The notes: generated by a model from the sequence alone, not told the origin. A stretch of 64,000 bases of DNA from Echinometra lucunter (GCA_029962745.1 CM057161.1:13089449-13153448); one strand, 5' to 3'. Shown: positions 36,101-42,603, counted from the first letter of the stretch. Numbers and translations are program-made.

Positions 36101-36340
36101 GGCGAGCAGCGCAAGAAGCGTCACCAGATCCACACGCAGCTCTCGTTTGAGAACGAGAGGAAACCTGGGAGAGGCGGTGGGCAGCGCCAGATGAACCAGA
36201 GCGAGCTGATCAGGAGATCGGCACCCATGTTACTCAACCCCATGGGACGATCTCCCGAACATAGCATCGACATCGATGAAGAACCCACCCCTAAACAGGA
36301 AAAACAAAAATCTGTTGATGAAGGTCACTCCGTTGTTTGA
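4575..36340 (+). CDS. KIDINS220: KIDINS220/ARMS, ankyrin-repeat KAP-NTPase membrane scaffold (gene span, 5' partial)
   Basis: Known role of the family: a membrane scaffold of neurons and other cells that binds Trk, p75 and ephrin receptors and sustains MAPK signalling. Seen here: 17 exons that join in phase with GT..AG borders, giving about 1,619 residues. In window numbering they encode ankyrin repeats (1-224), a KAP P-loop NTPase with Walker A GSGKS (about 267-271), membrane segments at about 296-320, 331-352, 464-484 and 499-521, a Walker B-like VVVVDGLD (579-586), a conserved [10 protein letters not shown] block, a SAM-like domain (about 973-1042), and a long acidic, Ser-rich tail ending in HSVV. 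By comparison with the vertebrate protein (about 1,770 residues), roughly 180 N-terminal residues lie left of the window. Identification is from domain order and many short matches, so it is firm; exon 26188-26301 is the least certain. Confidence 0.95.
5006..5175. mobile_element. Dispersed repeat, one member of a pair
   Basis: It matches the reverse complement of about 15,770-15,915, sharing tttcccttgacaacta and gaatgtatgcaaactg-like blocks. Confidence 0.6.
5382..5666. mobile_element. TTAA-flanked MITE, copy 2 (internally deleted)
   Basis: TTAA flanks and ends CCCTTTCGTGACAG and CTGTCCTGAATGGG. At 285 bases it lacks roughly 120 internal bases present in the 400-base copies. Confidence 0.75.
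6777..6920. mobile_element. Foldback MITE, GGGCCC-ended family
   Basis: Inverted ends ggccctgtttcataaaactt and aagttttatgaaacagggcc. The core contains ccttgcatctgattggctga. Immediately followed by C-rich and CT-rich runs. Confidence 0.75.
7048..7090 (+). repeat. Short minisatellite, ccccacacct unit
   Basis: A roughly 10-base unit ccccacacct is repeated about four times. No other role is seen. Confidence 0.8.
7721..8146. mobile_element. Foldback MITE with about 47-base inverted repeats
   Basis: The left end ggtgggtcatcattggctcg pairs imperfectly with the right end, which reads ggtgggtctccatcagctcc on the other strand; similarity continues through a (c/t)tattttg-like block. It lies 130 bases upstream of an ankyrin exon. 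Confidence 0.7.
8278..8376 (+). CDS. KIDINS220: KIDINS220 exon: ankyrin repeat
   Basis: A 99-base phase-0 exon with acceptor cttgcag and donor gtgagc. It encodes [20 protein letters not shown] followed by a loop ending VNIQDK, a canonical ankyrin helix-turn-helix. It sits between introns of 3.6 and 7.1 kb. Confidence 0.92.
8377..9100. other. KIDINS220 intron, no recognised element
   Basis: AT-rich intron with a short G run near 8,748. Nothing further was recognised. Confidence 0.5.
9102..9372 (+). repeat. GA microsatellites flanking a GGCCC-ended MITE
   Basis: (GA)n tracts at about 9,102-9,140 and 9,325-9,372 flank a diverged foldback element (9,186-9,321) of the family with the ccttgcatctgat core. 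The inverted ends are cccgtttcataaaaca and a degraded ttataaaatg. Confidence 0.75.
11905..12500 (+). repeat. Minisatellite, unit about 110-125 bases, about five copies
   Basis: The block ccatactagattttaatc..ggacagc(a/g)(a/g)gacgatc..ctccttggt(c/a)ttcagttgagat recurs five times with small indels. Two internal copies are nearly identical, which suggests recent unequal exchange. It lies in a KIDINS220 intron. Confidence 0.9.
12595..12900 (+). pseudogene. Relic of a non-LTR retrotransposon reverse-transcriptase C terminus
   Basis: The + strand reads [17 protein letters not shown] and, after a frame break, [20 protein letters not shown]. The pattern (C-G-V..RDRK..)...LRW.GHV.R.DD is typical of the C-terminal part of many animal LINE polymerases. 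Frame breaks and the lack of upstream RT motifs show it is dead. Confidence 0.7.
13500..13760 (+). repeat. Pyrimidine-rich tract with (TCC)n microsatellite
   Basis: CT-rich sequence with a long run of cctcctcct-type units at about 13,600-13,690. The open frames across it, poly-Pro/Ser on one strand and poly-Glu/Arg on the other, are composition artefacts. Confidence 0.9.
14040..14520 (+). repeat. Two-copy repeat carrying a nested foldback MITE
   Basis: The block tcgctttgctcagattagcg recurs near 14,190. A foldback element of about 214 bases (14,222-14,435), with ends gggtgatcacgttcatgtca and tgacgtgaacatgatcaccc, sits inside the second copy, and flanking repeat sequence (gtgacaagatg) resumes after it. 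The MITE is therefore younger than the tandem duplication. Confidence 0.75.
15487..15585 (+). CDS. KIDINS220: KIDINS220 exon: ankyrin repeat
   Basis: A 99-base phase-0 exon with acceptor ccttttag and donor gtaagt. It encodes [20 protein letters not shown] followed by [13 protein letters not shown]. This closely resembles the vertebrate repeat that starts with GDTVLIGAVRGG. Confidence 0.93.
15620..15915. mobile_element. Dispersed foldback repeat with acctgttt ends
   Basis: Ends gtagacctgtttgctta and the complementary agtaaacaggtctatt form short inverted repeats. Its right half matches 5,006-5,175 in reverse complement. Confidence 0.6.
16006..16355. mobile_element. Foldback MITE with about 48-base inverted repeats
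   Basis: Left end gggagctttagattggtgac and right end gtcaccaatcgaaagctcgc are near-perfect complements, and similarity extends through cgagtcctgtga. Confidence 0.8.
16773..16871 (+). CDS. KIDINS220: KIDINS220 exon: ankyrin repeat
   Basis: A 99-base phase-0 exon with acceptor ttgacag and donor gtaagt. It encodes [20 protein letters not shown] and ends TELAAK. The TALYWA motif is diagnostic of this repeat in KIDINS220. Confidence 0.94.
16885..17130. mobile_element. Partial copy of the 45,376-45,660 foldback family
   Basis: Shares cactgacttgtacacta-like, cctgcctcggcgacattttt and actcatgacat-type blocks with the full copy. Its left inverted repeat is missing. It begins 14 bases after an ankyrin exon donor. 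Confidence 0.7.
17253..17660. mobile_element. TTAA-flanked MITE, diverged copy 3
   Basis: TTAA on both sides and ends CCCATAGACGTGCAG and CTGTACTTCTATGGG. Same size as the other long copies and with TTGGCAA-type internal motifs, but the end sequence differs, so it may be a sister family. Confidence 0.6.
18092..18190 (+). CDS. KIDINS220: KIDINS220 exon: ankyrin repeat
   Basis: A 99-base phase-0 exon with acceptor ctccctag and donor gtaatg. It encodes [20 protein letters not shown] and then [13 protein letters not shown]. The [12 protein letters not shown] string is nearly invariant in the family. Confidence 0.95.
18234..18642. mobile_element. TTAA-flanked MITE, copy 4
   Basis: TTAA flanks and ends CCCATTCATGACAG and CTGTCACGAATGGG. 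It is 409 bases long, 43 bases downstream of an ankyrin exon. An open frame of about 90 codons beginning [10 protein letters not shown] on the - strand recurs in other copies. Confidence 0.85.
19035..19282. mobile_element. Probable foldback element with actgtaaa/tttactgta ends
   Basis: Ends atactgtaaacgctgttaa and attactgcatttactgtagt are roughly complementary. The internal cgcgaa/ttcgcg runs resemble a common marine-invertebrate repeat type. Confidence 0.4.
19406..19583 (+). CDS. KIDINS220: KIDINS220 exon: last ankyrin repeats and entry to the NTPase domain
   Basis: A 178-base exon, phase 0 in and phase 1 out, with acceptor gttctcag and donor gtgagt. It encodes [20 protein letters not shown], then [20 protein letters not shown] and [19 protein letters not shown]. 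It ends the ankyrin array and leads directly into the KAP domain. Confidence 0.96.
19623..19756. mobile_element. Small foldback MITE, 134 bases
   Basis: Nearly its whole length is an imperfect palindrome: aaaagtaccatgggtgccat against ataccatggtaaccacggta, with ttaccatcaaat cores. It lies 40 bases downstream of the last ankyrin exon. Confidence 0.75.
20134..20278. mobile_element. Possible short MITE with ttaaccctta ends
   Basis: Ends ttaacccttagtgtgcca and tggcagcttaagggttca are imperfect complements. No second copy was found in the window. Confidence 0.4.
20604..20765 (+). CDS. KIDINS220: KIDINS220 exon: KAP NTPase Walker A
   Basis: A 162-base exon, phase 1 in and phase 1 out, with acceptor tgtgcag and donor gtgagt. 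It contains [20 protein letters not shown] followed by [19 protein letters not shown] is the P-loop that should bind the nucleotide phosphates in KAP-family NTPases. Confidence 0.96.
20937..21180 (+). repeat. GAT/GGT/GAC microsatellite
   Basis: An impure trinucleotide repeat (gatgatgat with ggt and aat variants). The poly-Asp and poly-Met open frames over it are not genes. It ends about 25 bases before a KIDINS220 acceptor. Confidence 0.95.
21207..21416 (+). CDS. KIDINS220: KIDINS220 exon: first two membrane segments
   Basis: A 210-base exon, phase 1 in and out, with acceptor cttacag and donor gtaaga. Two hydrophobic stretches, around [19 protein letters not shown] and [13 protein letters not shown], match the first membrane pair that interrupts KAP domains of this family. 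A GAT/GAC microsatellite ends just before the acceptor. Confidence 0.93.
21528..21765. mobile_element. Foldback MITE with about 50-base inverted repeats
   Basis: The left arm ccttcacatctgtggtgtaa pairs with the right arm tacatcacagatgtgaagg; similarity runs outward to gagtagtt and aactactca. Confidence 0.8.
21955..22084. mobile_element. Short TIR element, 130 bases, at the end of a dispersed repeat
   Basis: Perfect 15-base inverted ends GGGCCAGTGTACAGT and ACTGTACACTGGCCC. The right end is shared with the second copy of the adjoining repeat, where the assembly then breaks into N. Confidence 0.65.
22070..22489 (-). repeat. Dispersed repeat with octamer and TATA motifs, copy 1
   Basis: About 420 bases, matched in the opposite orientation by 48,404-48,829. 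Read on the - strand it has ATGCAAAT, an ATGCATATT-like motif 12-20 bases before it, and about 100 bases later ggggtatataagcag. Octamer plus TATA is a known polymerase II promoter arrangement; promoter activity here is inferred. Confidence 0.6.
22720..22876 (+). CDS. KIDINS220: KIDINS220 exon: loop after the first membrane pair
   Basis: A 157-base exon with acceptor actcccag and donor gtatgt. It encodes [11 protein letters not shown] and later [20 protein letters not shown], then LPVR. The NPP..(9-10 residues).LPVRF order matches vertebrate KIDINS220. Confidence 0.92.
23265..23416 (+). CDS. KIDINS220: KIDINS220 exon: KAP domain middle part
   Basis: A 152-base exon with acceptor acccag and donor gtaagc. 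It encodes [20 protein letters not shown] and then [20 protein letters not shown], matching the region between the membrane pairs. Phase matches both neighbours. Confidence 0.92.
23756..24438 (+). CDS. KIDINS220: KIDINS220 exon: second membrane pair and Walker B-like motif
   Basis: A 683-base exon, phase 1 in and phase 0 out, with acceptor atttcag and donor gtaagt. It encodes membrane segments around [19 protein letters not shown] and [19 protein letters not shown], a basic loop, then [40 protein letters not shown], and [22 protein letters not shown] replaces the DDLD typical of bacterial KAP proteins, as in vertebrate KIDINS220. Bases 23950-24420 are richer in GC than the surrounding introns. 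Confidence 0.96.
24439..26187. other. KIDINS220 intron, no recognised element
   Basis: AT-rich sequence with short homopolymers. No exon with matching phase and no transposon ends were seen. Confidence 0.5.
26188..26301 (+). CDS. KIDINS220: KIDINS220 exon: short Pro/Ser-rich linker exon
   Basis: A 114-base open segment, phase 0 at both ends, between cgctag and gtaaac. It encodes a linker with [20 protein letters not shown]. It joins its neighbours without a frame change and sits where the vertebrate protein has a variable linker, so I include it. It has no strong homology and could be an alternatively spliced exon. Confidence 0.65.
26302..29450. other. KIDINS220 intron, largely unrecognised
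   Basis: Contains a poly-T tract (26,443-26,468) and C runs near 26,500 and 26,650. The remainder is AT-rich. Short open frames here have no coding features. Confidence 0.5.
29451..29649 (+). CDS. KIDINS220: KIDINS220 exon: region before the conserved GRLLRA block
   Basis: A 199-base exon, phase 0 in and phase 1 out. It contains [20 protein letters not shown] followed by [20 protein letters not shown], matching the vertebrate [20 protein letters not shown]. The donor is gttggt, weaker than the gtaagt-like sites of the other exons. Its last 70 or so bases are repeated downstream. Confidence 0.92.
29768..29840 (+). pseudogene. Tandem copy of the end of a KIDINS220 exon
   Basis: It repeats the last 73 or so bases of the exon ending at 29649, about 190 bases downstream, and still reads [20 protein letters not shown]. 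By eye about 10 positions differ. A GT follows, but no pyrimidine tract plus AG precedes it in the right phase. More degraded echoes follow at about 29890-29945 and 29995-30020. Confidence 0.7.
30269..30434 (+). CDS. KIDINS220: KIDINS220 exon: [17 protein letters not shown] block
   Basis: A 166-base exon with acceptor gttcag and donor gtatgt. It encodes [20 protein letters not shown] and then [20 protein letters not shown]. This is one of the most conserved cytoplasmic blocks of the protein after the NTPase. Confidence 0.96.
30837..31030 (-). mobile_element. Partial MITE of the GGC(G/A)TCTTATC family
   Basis: Starts ggcatcttagatttatgtca and shares caaacaatgattgataattt and acaggtagcatgtagacctt with copies at 40,974-41,131 and 61,815-62,078 (reverse orientation). 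The far inverted end is missing. Confidence 0.7.
31400..31480. repeat. Hairpin-forming inverted repeat
   Basis: gcatagttcatttcttccct is followed closely by agggaaaacgtgaactatgc, a foldable inverted repeat of about 20-base arms. A further gaactatgc follows. Confidence 0.5.
31831..32009 (+). CDS. KIDINS220: KIDINS220 exon: cytoplasmic conserved region
   Basis: A 179-base exon with acceptor atgtag and donor gtgaga. It encodes [20 protein letters not shown] and later [12 protein letters not shown]. The latter matches the vertebrate VNLDPKLREII segment. A GA-rich microsatellite starts soon after the donor. Confidence 0.93.
32060..32180 (+). repeat. GA-rich microsatellite
   Basis: Interrupted (GA)n, starting about 55 bases after a KIDINS220 donor. 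Confidence 0.9.
32556..32743 (+). CDS. KIDINS220: KIDINS220 exon: Ser/Pro-rich linker
   Basis: A 188-base exon, phase 1 in and phase 0 out, with acceptor acttcag and donor gtgagc. The product is rich in Ser, Thr, Pro and Tyr (for example [20 protein letters not shown]) and ends NPFMKK. It aligns by position with the Pro/Tyr-rich linker of vertebrate KIDINS220, although the residues are poorly conserved. Confidence 0.87.
32820..33290. mobile_element. Dispersed repeat with a second copy in MOSPD2
   Basis: Its right end, ending accattgtgtaatcacttta, matches 43,395-43,490 in reverse complement (shared gatagaattctaag block). Internal gggtacccac(t)ttt(a/g)acgtca occurs twice. Confidence 0.65.
33312..33564. 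mobile_element. Foldback MITE with GCCATCCAATGA ends, copy 1
   Basis: Inverted ends gccatccaatgatagaagaa and the complement of ttttgtcattggatggc, followed by a shared gcaactc block, about 28 bases in all. A related copy lies near 39,190-39,417. Confidence 0.75.
33569..33722. mobile_element. Foldback sequence with attggatggc ends
   Basis: ttatattggatggttctgag and gccatccaatgtaattatta are partly complementary. It abuts the preceding MITE and may be a related element or part of a composite. Confidence 0.45.
34364..36340 (+). CDS. KIDINS220: KIDINS220 last exon: SAM-like domain, acidic Ser-rich tail, PDZ-type C terminus
   Basis: A 1,977-base terminal exon with acceptor atacag and stop TGA at 36338-36340. 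It begins [24 protein letters not shown]-like domain follows, with [20 protein letters not shown] and [11 protein letters not shown], matching vertebrate [21 protein letters not shown]. The rest is low complexity: Ser/Thr clusters, a run of Glu, and [12 protein letters not shown]. The last residues, GHSVV, fit a class I PDZ ligand (S-x-V), comparable to the hydrophobic C terminus of the vertebrate protein. Codon use is GC-rich relative to the AT-rich introns. Confidence 0.94.
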   Translation: MLQSPASTPQPGILTVKDVCDRLLSLDGIDKHSIPRYQTRIAEHHINGHVLLQCELDELKTVLDMTFGDWQLFKAMVMQMRGQAMSAAATPHSPSQASSDPLVDGEEEAEEKPEEPVDPANDYLNLSYEELRKNSQMSSQRSSIHNSRLSLGTLRSESSHPETSSGENTPARKRASGQQKYSTSTSLAGMLVSMDSGIEQSNKNIQDGAQQTVSSSVGASANNTTVTTTPAKNTRVVPVTTTTKSTASVGTSTGQMTVAAVHPASNGQKPSDGGAEKEASSSSSESSTDITALRRDSRGEISEDDATLTPEDAKAESRTTSSVLSGGSGGDKSKHKLERQIQEEEEEEEDKESSPLLQIKEPIDIKAKSKVKEKLSNGSVTEMEAMLTESSESPLHLSGLVSGEETSSSEQGSRPVEQDDRYQISPTLKEQVTRDVNKMFENLQTEITSRSKEGQTTVITSPTTGRIRVLRAPVKVEQQTHDLSLLASYSTFIPPVRELDSVPESHVASSTSVSSVGKQRRVTGGSPIKHSQSVGAIPAPSPSITSQESYSRFSDTGAGLHETKRTLDQSFDEFIKLSLGEQRKKRHQIHTQLSFENERKPGRGGGQRQMNQSELIRRSAPMLLNPMGRSPEHSIDIDEEPTPKQEKQKSVDEGHSVV

Positions 36341-36850
36341 TAAAGCGCCCTCTTTGTCTGATTATATATATTGTCAGTAGTACTGCTCGTAGAGTGTAAC
36401 TTAATCTTGCCAAAGTACATTCGGGCTTTACCCAGGATTCAAGACTTAATTGTGATACGTTGATATATTAATTGATCGTAATAATTATATCTTGTAGTTT
36501 GAGATAGAAAGTAGATTTTATTTGAAACATGAAATAGTTCATGGAAAGCTTATATATATTTAAAGTATATATATATATTTGAGAATGATGTGATGTCTCT
36601 TCTTTTCTAGCATCGATGCAAATGGTTGCATTTTTCAAAGTTTGCTGTGCAAAGATAACTTTTGTCAGAATGGCATTTAAGCCACCATCTTTAAGACTAG
36701 ATGTGGGAAGAATATGCTGAGGAGATAAATATCAAATAAATATCATTAATGGGTACTATTGAATAAAACTTGCGAAAGATAATATGAACTTGAATAATGT
36801 TATGTCTGTGATCTTTTTCATGATTGTTCTCAAGTGACATTTAATAAAAT
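36341..36850 (+). promoter_or_regulatory. KIDINS220 3' UTR start and candidate poly(A) signals
   Basis: AATAAA hexamers occur at 36,735, 36,762 and 36,843 after the stop codon. A T/GT-rich stretch follows the second within about 40 bases. The true cleavage site cannot be fixed from sequence alone, and a longer 3' UTR is possible. Confidence 0.35.
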
Positions 36851-39189
36851 TTTGCTTTGTATTGAATTAGAGAAATCATTTTAAACATGGAAAGAAAATG
36901 ATCTAATTAGTTTTATATTTATGTCATAGGAATGATGTTACCTATGTAGAATGAACCTCAAAATCCTTAAAGAGTAGGATTTAGCAAAATCGTGCTGATA
37001 GTATTTAATTCTCACATTTTATACTTGTTATGCTTTCTTTATGCAAATATACTCAAATTAGCAATGTTGAGCTTTTGTTTCCCCTGTAAATTCCACAAAA
37101 TATGAATGTCTCCAATATTTTTTACCCCGAAAATTGAATCGAAAGATAATTCTCTTTAAGGCGTAATAGAGGGGCAAAAGTTTAACATGTTCACTATTTT
37201 AATTGTAAAGTGATTTATATGAGTGCAAGGAATCTTCTGCTAGTATATATTTATTTTTTCATTTATTTTATTGATTGATTGATTAATGAATAATTGCACA
37301 AATTATGTGTGTTTACATCTCTTTATCATTCAGTACTTATCGTGTCCCGAAAGATTGAGTGTCAAACCATCTTTAAGAATTTGTATCAGTAGAAATTTGA
37401 CCATGTATAGTACTGACAAGAGTAACAATAGCACACAAAAACAAGTCGATCCGTTCATTGTTTTGACATGGACACATTTTTACATGCGGATTGCATGGAC
37501 TCCGCCATTACAGGAGTTGCACAAAGAATGGAAGATAAAGTGGTTATGAAGAAGTTACACCCAAGGAATATAAGTTTGCTTAATGCTCCACTTACGGCTT
37601 ATCCTAATATCAATTGGCAAACCCATGTGGTTGTTTTAGTGTTCACATGTGGTGGGGTTAATAATGCCACTTTGTGGTGGGGTTAATAATGCCACTTTGT
37701 GATAAAAAGACAGGCAATTAACGTGTCAGCTCCAAATAAAAAGAGAGTTTTGCCCAAGGTTGCATGGACAAACTTGTGATGTCATATTTTTTGCTTACTT
37801 TTATAAGAATTTGATTGGCGTACACCTTTTTGCCACCAGGAGGCAAAAAAATATGTCTCTTGCCTGTAGCATCCAAAGTCTGTTGTAATGTTATTCCAAC
37901 ATTATCCATTATCCATTTTGGCCCCCAAGTCTTCCTGCCGAAAACAGTAATGATTATGGTATGAATATTGAATTGATTTCATATAATTTCAAATTTGAGA
38001 GAAAAAAATAGGACATGTAACTATGCTCTTTCCGATGAAAAGTGAATAGCATTTGCAAACCACTTCTTCATGTACCGGTAATCAATATGACGATGAAATG
38101 CAGTCATTTTTTCACTTGCCATTGTGCAAAGCACTTCAAGTGCATTGAAAAAAAAAATTAAGAATCCTTGATGATAAGGATGAATGGAGATAACTTCTAT
38201 TTGTAAAGATTACTTTAATATGGAGTATTTCCATTCTGAAGTTCATCAATCCTTTTTCTTTGATATGAATATGGAAATTGAAATGAAAATGCCTTTACAA
38301 CTTTTTTTCTTTATCAATAACAGTAAAAACAGTATAAGACTTAGAAAGAGTTGTATATGCAGTACATCTCCAAGAGCTATGAATACCAAAGAAAGAATGA
38401 AGGCATAAAACTCCTCTTTAATTCTCGAACTGAATGATTTTTTAAAAAAGTTACAGACTTGTCTAACAATTCATAACCCTACTGTAATCCATTGGTTTGA
38501 ATACAAAAATAAAGATATGTATTCATTAGATTGATATGTGGAATTTCACAAACTTTCAATAATCAAGTGAAAATGGAATTATTTTTTAAGGTAATGTTCT
38601 TCTGTTGATGAACTGTTGATGATGCATCTTGTAGGTTGAAATAGTTACAGAGGACTGACAAATGTATTCAGATTCTTGAATATATATCTTTCCTGAGTGC
38701 CTAGTTGTATTTATTCCTCATGCCCAGTCAGGTTATATGTCAGGCAAAGCTTGTACAAGCATCATGACTGTGTATGGAAGATGAGCTGAAAGCAAGCAAA
38801 GGTTTTCAGTACACATGATGGACTGGCATGCAAACTCATGTTACAGGCTGTGGGGTCATGCACAAGCTTTTGCATTTGAAGCTGTTTGACATTGTTGTCA
38901 TATTGTGTAAGCATTTTTGAGCTGACATGTCAAATGTATTCAATATGTAGGGCTGTACTTGGCCAGAATAATGATTAATTTAGTGTTTATTTTTTTTCCC
39001 AATTATCGATTTTTTTTTTTTAAAATTTGCAAGACATAATTTCTTATCTCCTTTTTTTTTTGGGGGGGGGGGGGGGGCTAAAACATCTTATACTGCTGAA
39101 TATCTTTATTTTGAAAATTATTTAGTAATTTATATGTCATACATTCTTGTACATCTACATCTACATCCTGTGTCCACCTAAAGAATTTT

Positions 39190-39417
39190 CAATCATCCTG
39201 GGACAGAAGGAAGCGATTCTAGATTTGGCTTTTTTTTTTAAATTTGGGGATTATGCTCTACATGATAAGTAAGGTCACATGACCTATGCTTTGTGAAATA
39301 TAGATAGGTATATAAGAAGGAAATGACTCCAAAGATTTTCTCATGTTAAAACATTTATTTTCTTCATTTACTATTAAAGTCATTCTACAGAGTTGCTTTG
39401 TTTTGTCAATGGATGGC
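39190..39417. mobile_element. Foldback MITE with TGCCATCC ends, copy 2 (degraded left end)
   Basis: The right end cattctacagagttgctttg leading to caatggatggca matches the inverted repeat of 33,312-33,564. The left end is recognisable only in part. Confidence 0.5.
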
Positions 39418-40973
39418 AGTCCTATGTTTCCCCATTTTTATTATGTCATTTACTGCAATTTAGCCTTGTGTGTGACCAACCGGGAATGAAATTACAAGGG
39501 AAATTTGCAGATTTAATCTTAGTTTTGTGGATATTGATACCTGGTAGTAGCTCTTGAGGTAAAAATCTCATTTATAAACAGTGGAACCTTATAGAGAATA
39601 ATTATAACAGTCTGTCAGCTAGATAACATTTCGTAATATTCTAATGTATCATAAACCACCAAAATGCAATATCACCGTTTAGCTTTGCAAATGAAGTATG
39701 TACATTCAAAAAGCTGGGGGTTGGGTTATATTGATTGAAAATGAATTGATTTGAATACACCTGTATGAGAATGTTAGTGGTTTGTGATTGTAGTTTTATA
39801 CCTCTAAAATGAAATGCACCCAGCTCTCCCGATCTTCTCAGTATGTAAAGGATAGAGCAATCTCTCCTCTTCTTTTTTGTATAGAATAAATTGAGTGTGC
39901 AATTGCCTCTTCTGCAGAGATGAATTGATATGTACTCTTCATCATTGTATTTTATGTTTTGTATTTATTTGTATATTTTGATTTGTCAAGATGGGGAAGA
40001 GATCGGCTTTTCTTTCACCAGTACAAAATCGTGTATTTACTGAAATAGATGTTCTTTTTTTTTTAAATGCTCATCCTCTCTCTCACATCCTTTTACTCTC
40101 ATCGAAGGCTCTGTGAGAGAGGAGGAAAAAAAACACCTAAAATAAGCTTTCCCAATCTGCCCCAACAGTATACCGTAATAGTTTTGTAGTAAGAACACAA
40201 TGTACAGTATTAACGGATGAGATGTGTGAACAGTTTCTTAGTGTATGGTGTAACATTCAAGTTTTTAACCTCATACCATGTGTTGAAACTATTTGAAAAT
40301 TGATGATGAAAATATATCGACTGCTTTCATGGCGTGAAAGCAAATTTAATGATTTGAATCTCTGTTGTGATCTTTGTTCTTGATATTCTGAGTATCATTA
40401 AAATCTCTTTTCATCACCATTTATCATTCTAAAATTAAGAAATGAAGGTGATGACATGTTCTTTTATCCTCTGTTTTAAAGCATAGTGTGAATTGATTAT
40501 TTAAGAAATCAAAACTATAGTCTGGTTCAAATGAATCTCAGAATAATATTAGCTTTATTTCACATTGCAAATCTTTACAAAAATATGATCTTTAGTTTTC
40601 AGATAAATACATCAATTCAAGATTTACAACTGATCTCTTGTCTGTCCGTATACTAGTTGTTTATCAAAAGACATTTCAAGACTTGGATTCTGAAACTATA
40701 CATTAGATAATGCTGATATTGATATAAGATACAACTAAAGCGTACAGAATGAATGTATTCTCATCTCCAATTAATGTCAGCATTATCTGATATATAGTTT
40801 TTGAATTATTATATCTAATCTAAATCAAAATCACAGTGCAAGTAATAAATAATATAGGACACATTCCGTTTATGAATGCCTAGGTAAATAGCCTATAATC
40901 CTGAAAAACAGCTGATTAAAAACTAATTTGTCAGTTTGTGACCGTTCGTTTTCACTTTATAGAGAGTGGCATA

Positions 40974-41131
40974 GGCGTTTCAGCTTGACATATTGGAATA
41001 GAAGTTTAGCAAAGACCATGCCACAAGGTCTACATGCTACCTGTGAAATTATCAATCATTGTTTGAAAAATTTCATTTCAATAATAATCCATTTTGCGTT
41101 CTTTCGCACAACGACATAAAGATAAGACGCC
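40974..41131 (+). mobile_element. MITE of the GGCG...CGCC family, TA flanked
   Basis: Ends TA-GGCGTTT and aagataagacGCC-TA; shares catgccacaaggtctacatg and caatcattgtttgaaaaatt with the copy at 61,815-62,078. TA at both borders may be the target duplication. Confidence 0.7.
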
Positions 41132-42268
41132 TAAGCAGCCAGACCATTTGTCCCCCTCGAAAAATGTGTTATTAGAAGATTTTGGTACAGGGTTATATAA
41201 TTATCGTGAAATGCATATCCCCAGTCTAAAAACAAGCAACAAAAATACAATGTCGTAATTAAAAATTTTGACCAGAAAATAGTTCATCAATACAGTTTAC
41301 AAAAAGAATTAGATATGATACTGTTGGAATTCATAAGAGATTTCTACTACTTTTAATTCTAAGTACAGCCAGTACCAAATAACATATAAATCCTCCAGCA
41401 TATTCTGAATTCTACCAGGAATGTTAAAAAATATCTTAGAGAATGGCAAGAGCAGAGAAATATTTGCAAAAAAAAAAAAAATCCTTATCAGAACAATCTA
41501 ACGAATATTAAAACAGACATTCTTATAATATTCTTTATAAAATGCATAGTAAACAGAAAGACTAGAAATTTGTCAAAATAAAACTGTGTTAGAAAAAAAA
41601 TCAAATATTAGCCTATCAAAACCTTGCCACAAGCAGCAAGTAAAATATATTCACATTTGAACAGACTATAACATGCTGTATTACAAAAGCCTAAGTATAC
41701 ATTTGGCATTTTCTAAAAGATATTACTGGCAGGTAGGGTGCACTGATGCTTAAGACCTCCATAACTATCCAATATAATACAAGTTAAAATTTGCTTTTAT
41801 GAAATTAATTATTGTATTTCATGGTATTAAAAATTTAAACAACTACATAACACTATACACAACTAGCTTTGATTCTCTATGAAACCTTCCATTATTTTTG
41901 CTTCTTGCTTTTTTAAGAACCTTTCATTATTTTTGCTTCTTGCTTTTTTAAAAGAGTGAAAATGACTGAAGTTAATTGGACTTTAAAAAACAATTAAAAA
42001 AAAATCAAACATTCTTCACTCTACATTCTCACACACTGGCAGTAGGCAGACTTAGTACAAGATAAATTCACGAAAATTAAGACTTATCGAGATGTGCCAC
42101 ATAAAAATTATGAATCTGTCTTATATGAACCTGGAACAATAGCATACAGATCTTGCATAGTCCAATATAAGAAACAAATGTAAAACTATAGAAATTTTAT
42201 CATAATGCAGTTTTTTCAGTCTGACCTTCTGTGGTACCAAGTGAAAACTCTGTGACTTTGACTATGAC

Positions 42269-42594
42269 GGTAGAGGATATTTCTTGTCTCTCTCTCTCCT
42301 TTCAATTTGAGGTCATAGAAATGAATATGTATAAGCTTTCGAAGGCAATCTACGTATGAATTCCAGATGTAAATTTCTCAGCTCTCGCAGCTCAATGGGT
42401 CGCGCACTCGTTCTACAATCTGAGAGTCCGGGGTTCGAGTCTTGCTCTCGGCATAAGCATTACTGCTGTAAATAATTGATAATAATGGCATTTATTTCTA
42501 ACTACTTAAAGTATCACAGCTATTACTCATGCATATTCATTTCTGGGATGTCAAACTGAAAGGGAACTGTGAGCGGCAGGAACTATCCTCTACC
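42269..42594. mobile_element. MULE-like MITE with 9-base target duplication and a tRNA-like core
   Basis: A perfect 9-base direct repeat GACTATGAC flanks inverted ends GGTAGAGGATA and TATCCTCTACC. A 9-base duplication is the hallmark of Mutator-type elements. The core at about 42,389-42,455 resembles a tRNA, with an A-box-like cagctcaatgggt and a B-box ggttcgagtc, but no acceptor stem pairs. It lies in the presumed 3' UTR of MOSPD2. Confidence 0.75.
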
Positions 42595-42603
42595 GACTAT
42601 GAC

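Larger units (their letters stand above)
36851..42266. other. 3' UTRs and intergenic region between convergent genes
   Basis: AT-rich. It holds a partial foldback copy near 37,718-37,880, a 27-base tandem duplication (gtggggttaataatgccactt, about 37,648-37,702), the MITE-like copy at 39,190-39,417, a small palindrome at 40,691-40,803 (actatacattagataatgct), the MITE at 40,974-41,131 and a 36-base tandem duplication near 41,885-41,955. No gene was recognised. An AATAAA on the - strand at 40,554-40,559 is one of several possible MOSPD2 poly(A) signals. Confidence 0.55.

Noticed and set aside
42389..42455. tRNA gene with a clear B box
   Set aside because: The acceptor stem does not pair and the anticodon stem is weak. 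It lies wholly inside a MITE with its own ends and target duplication.
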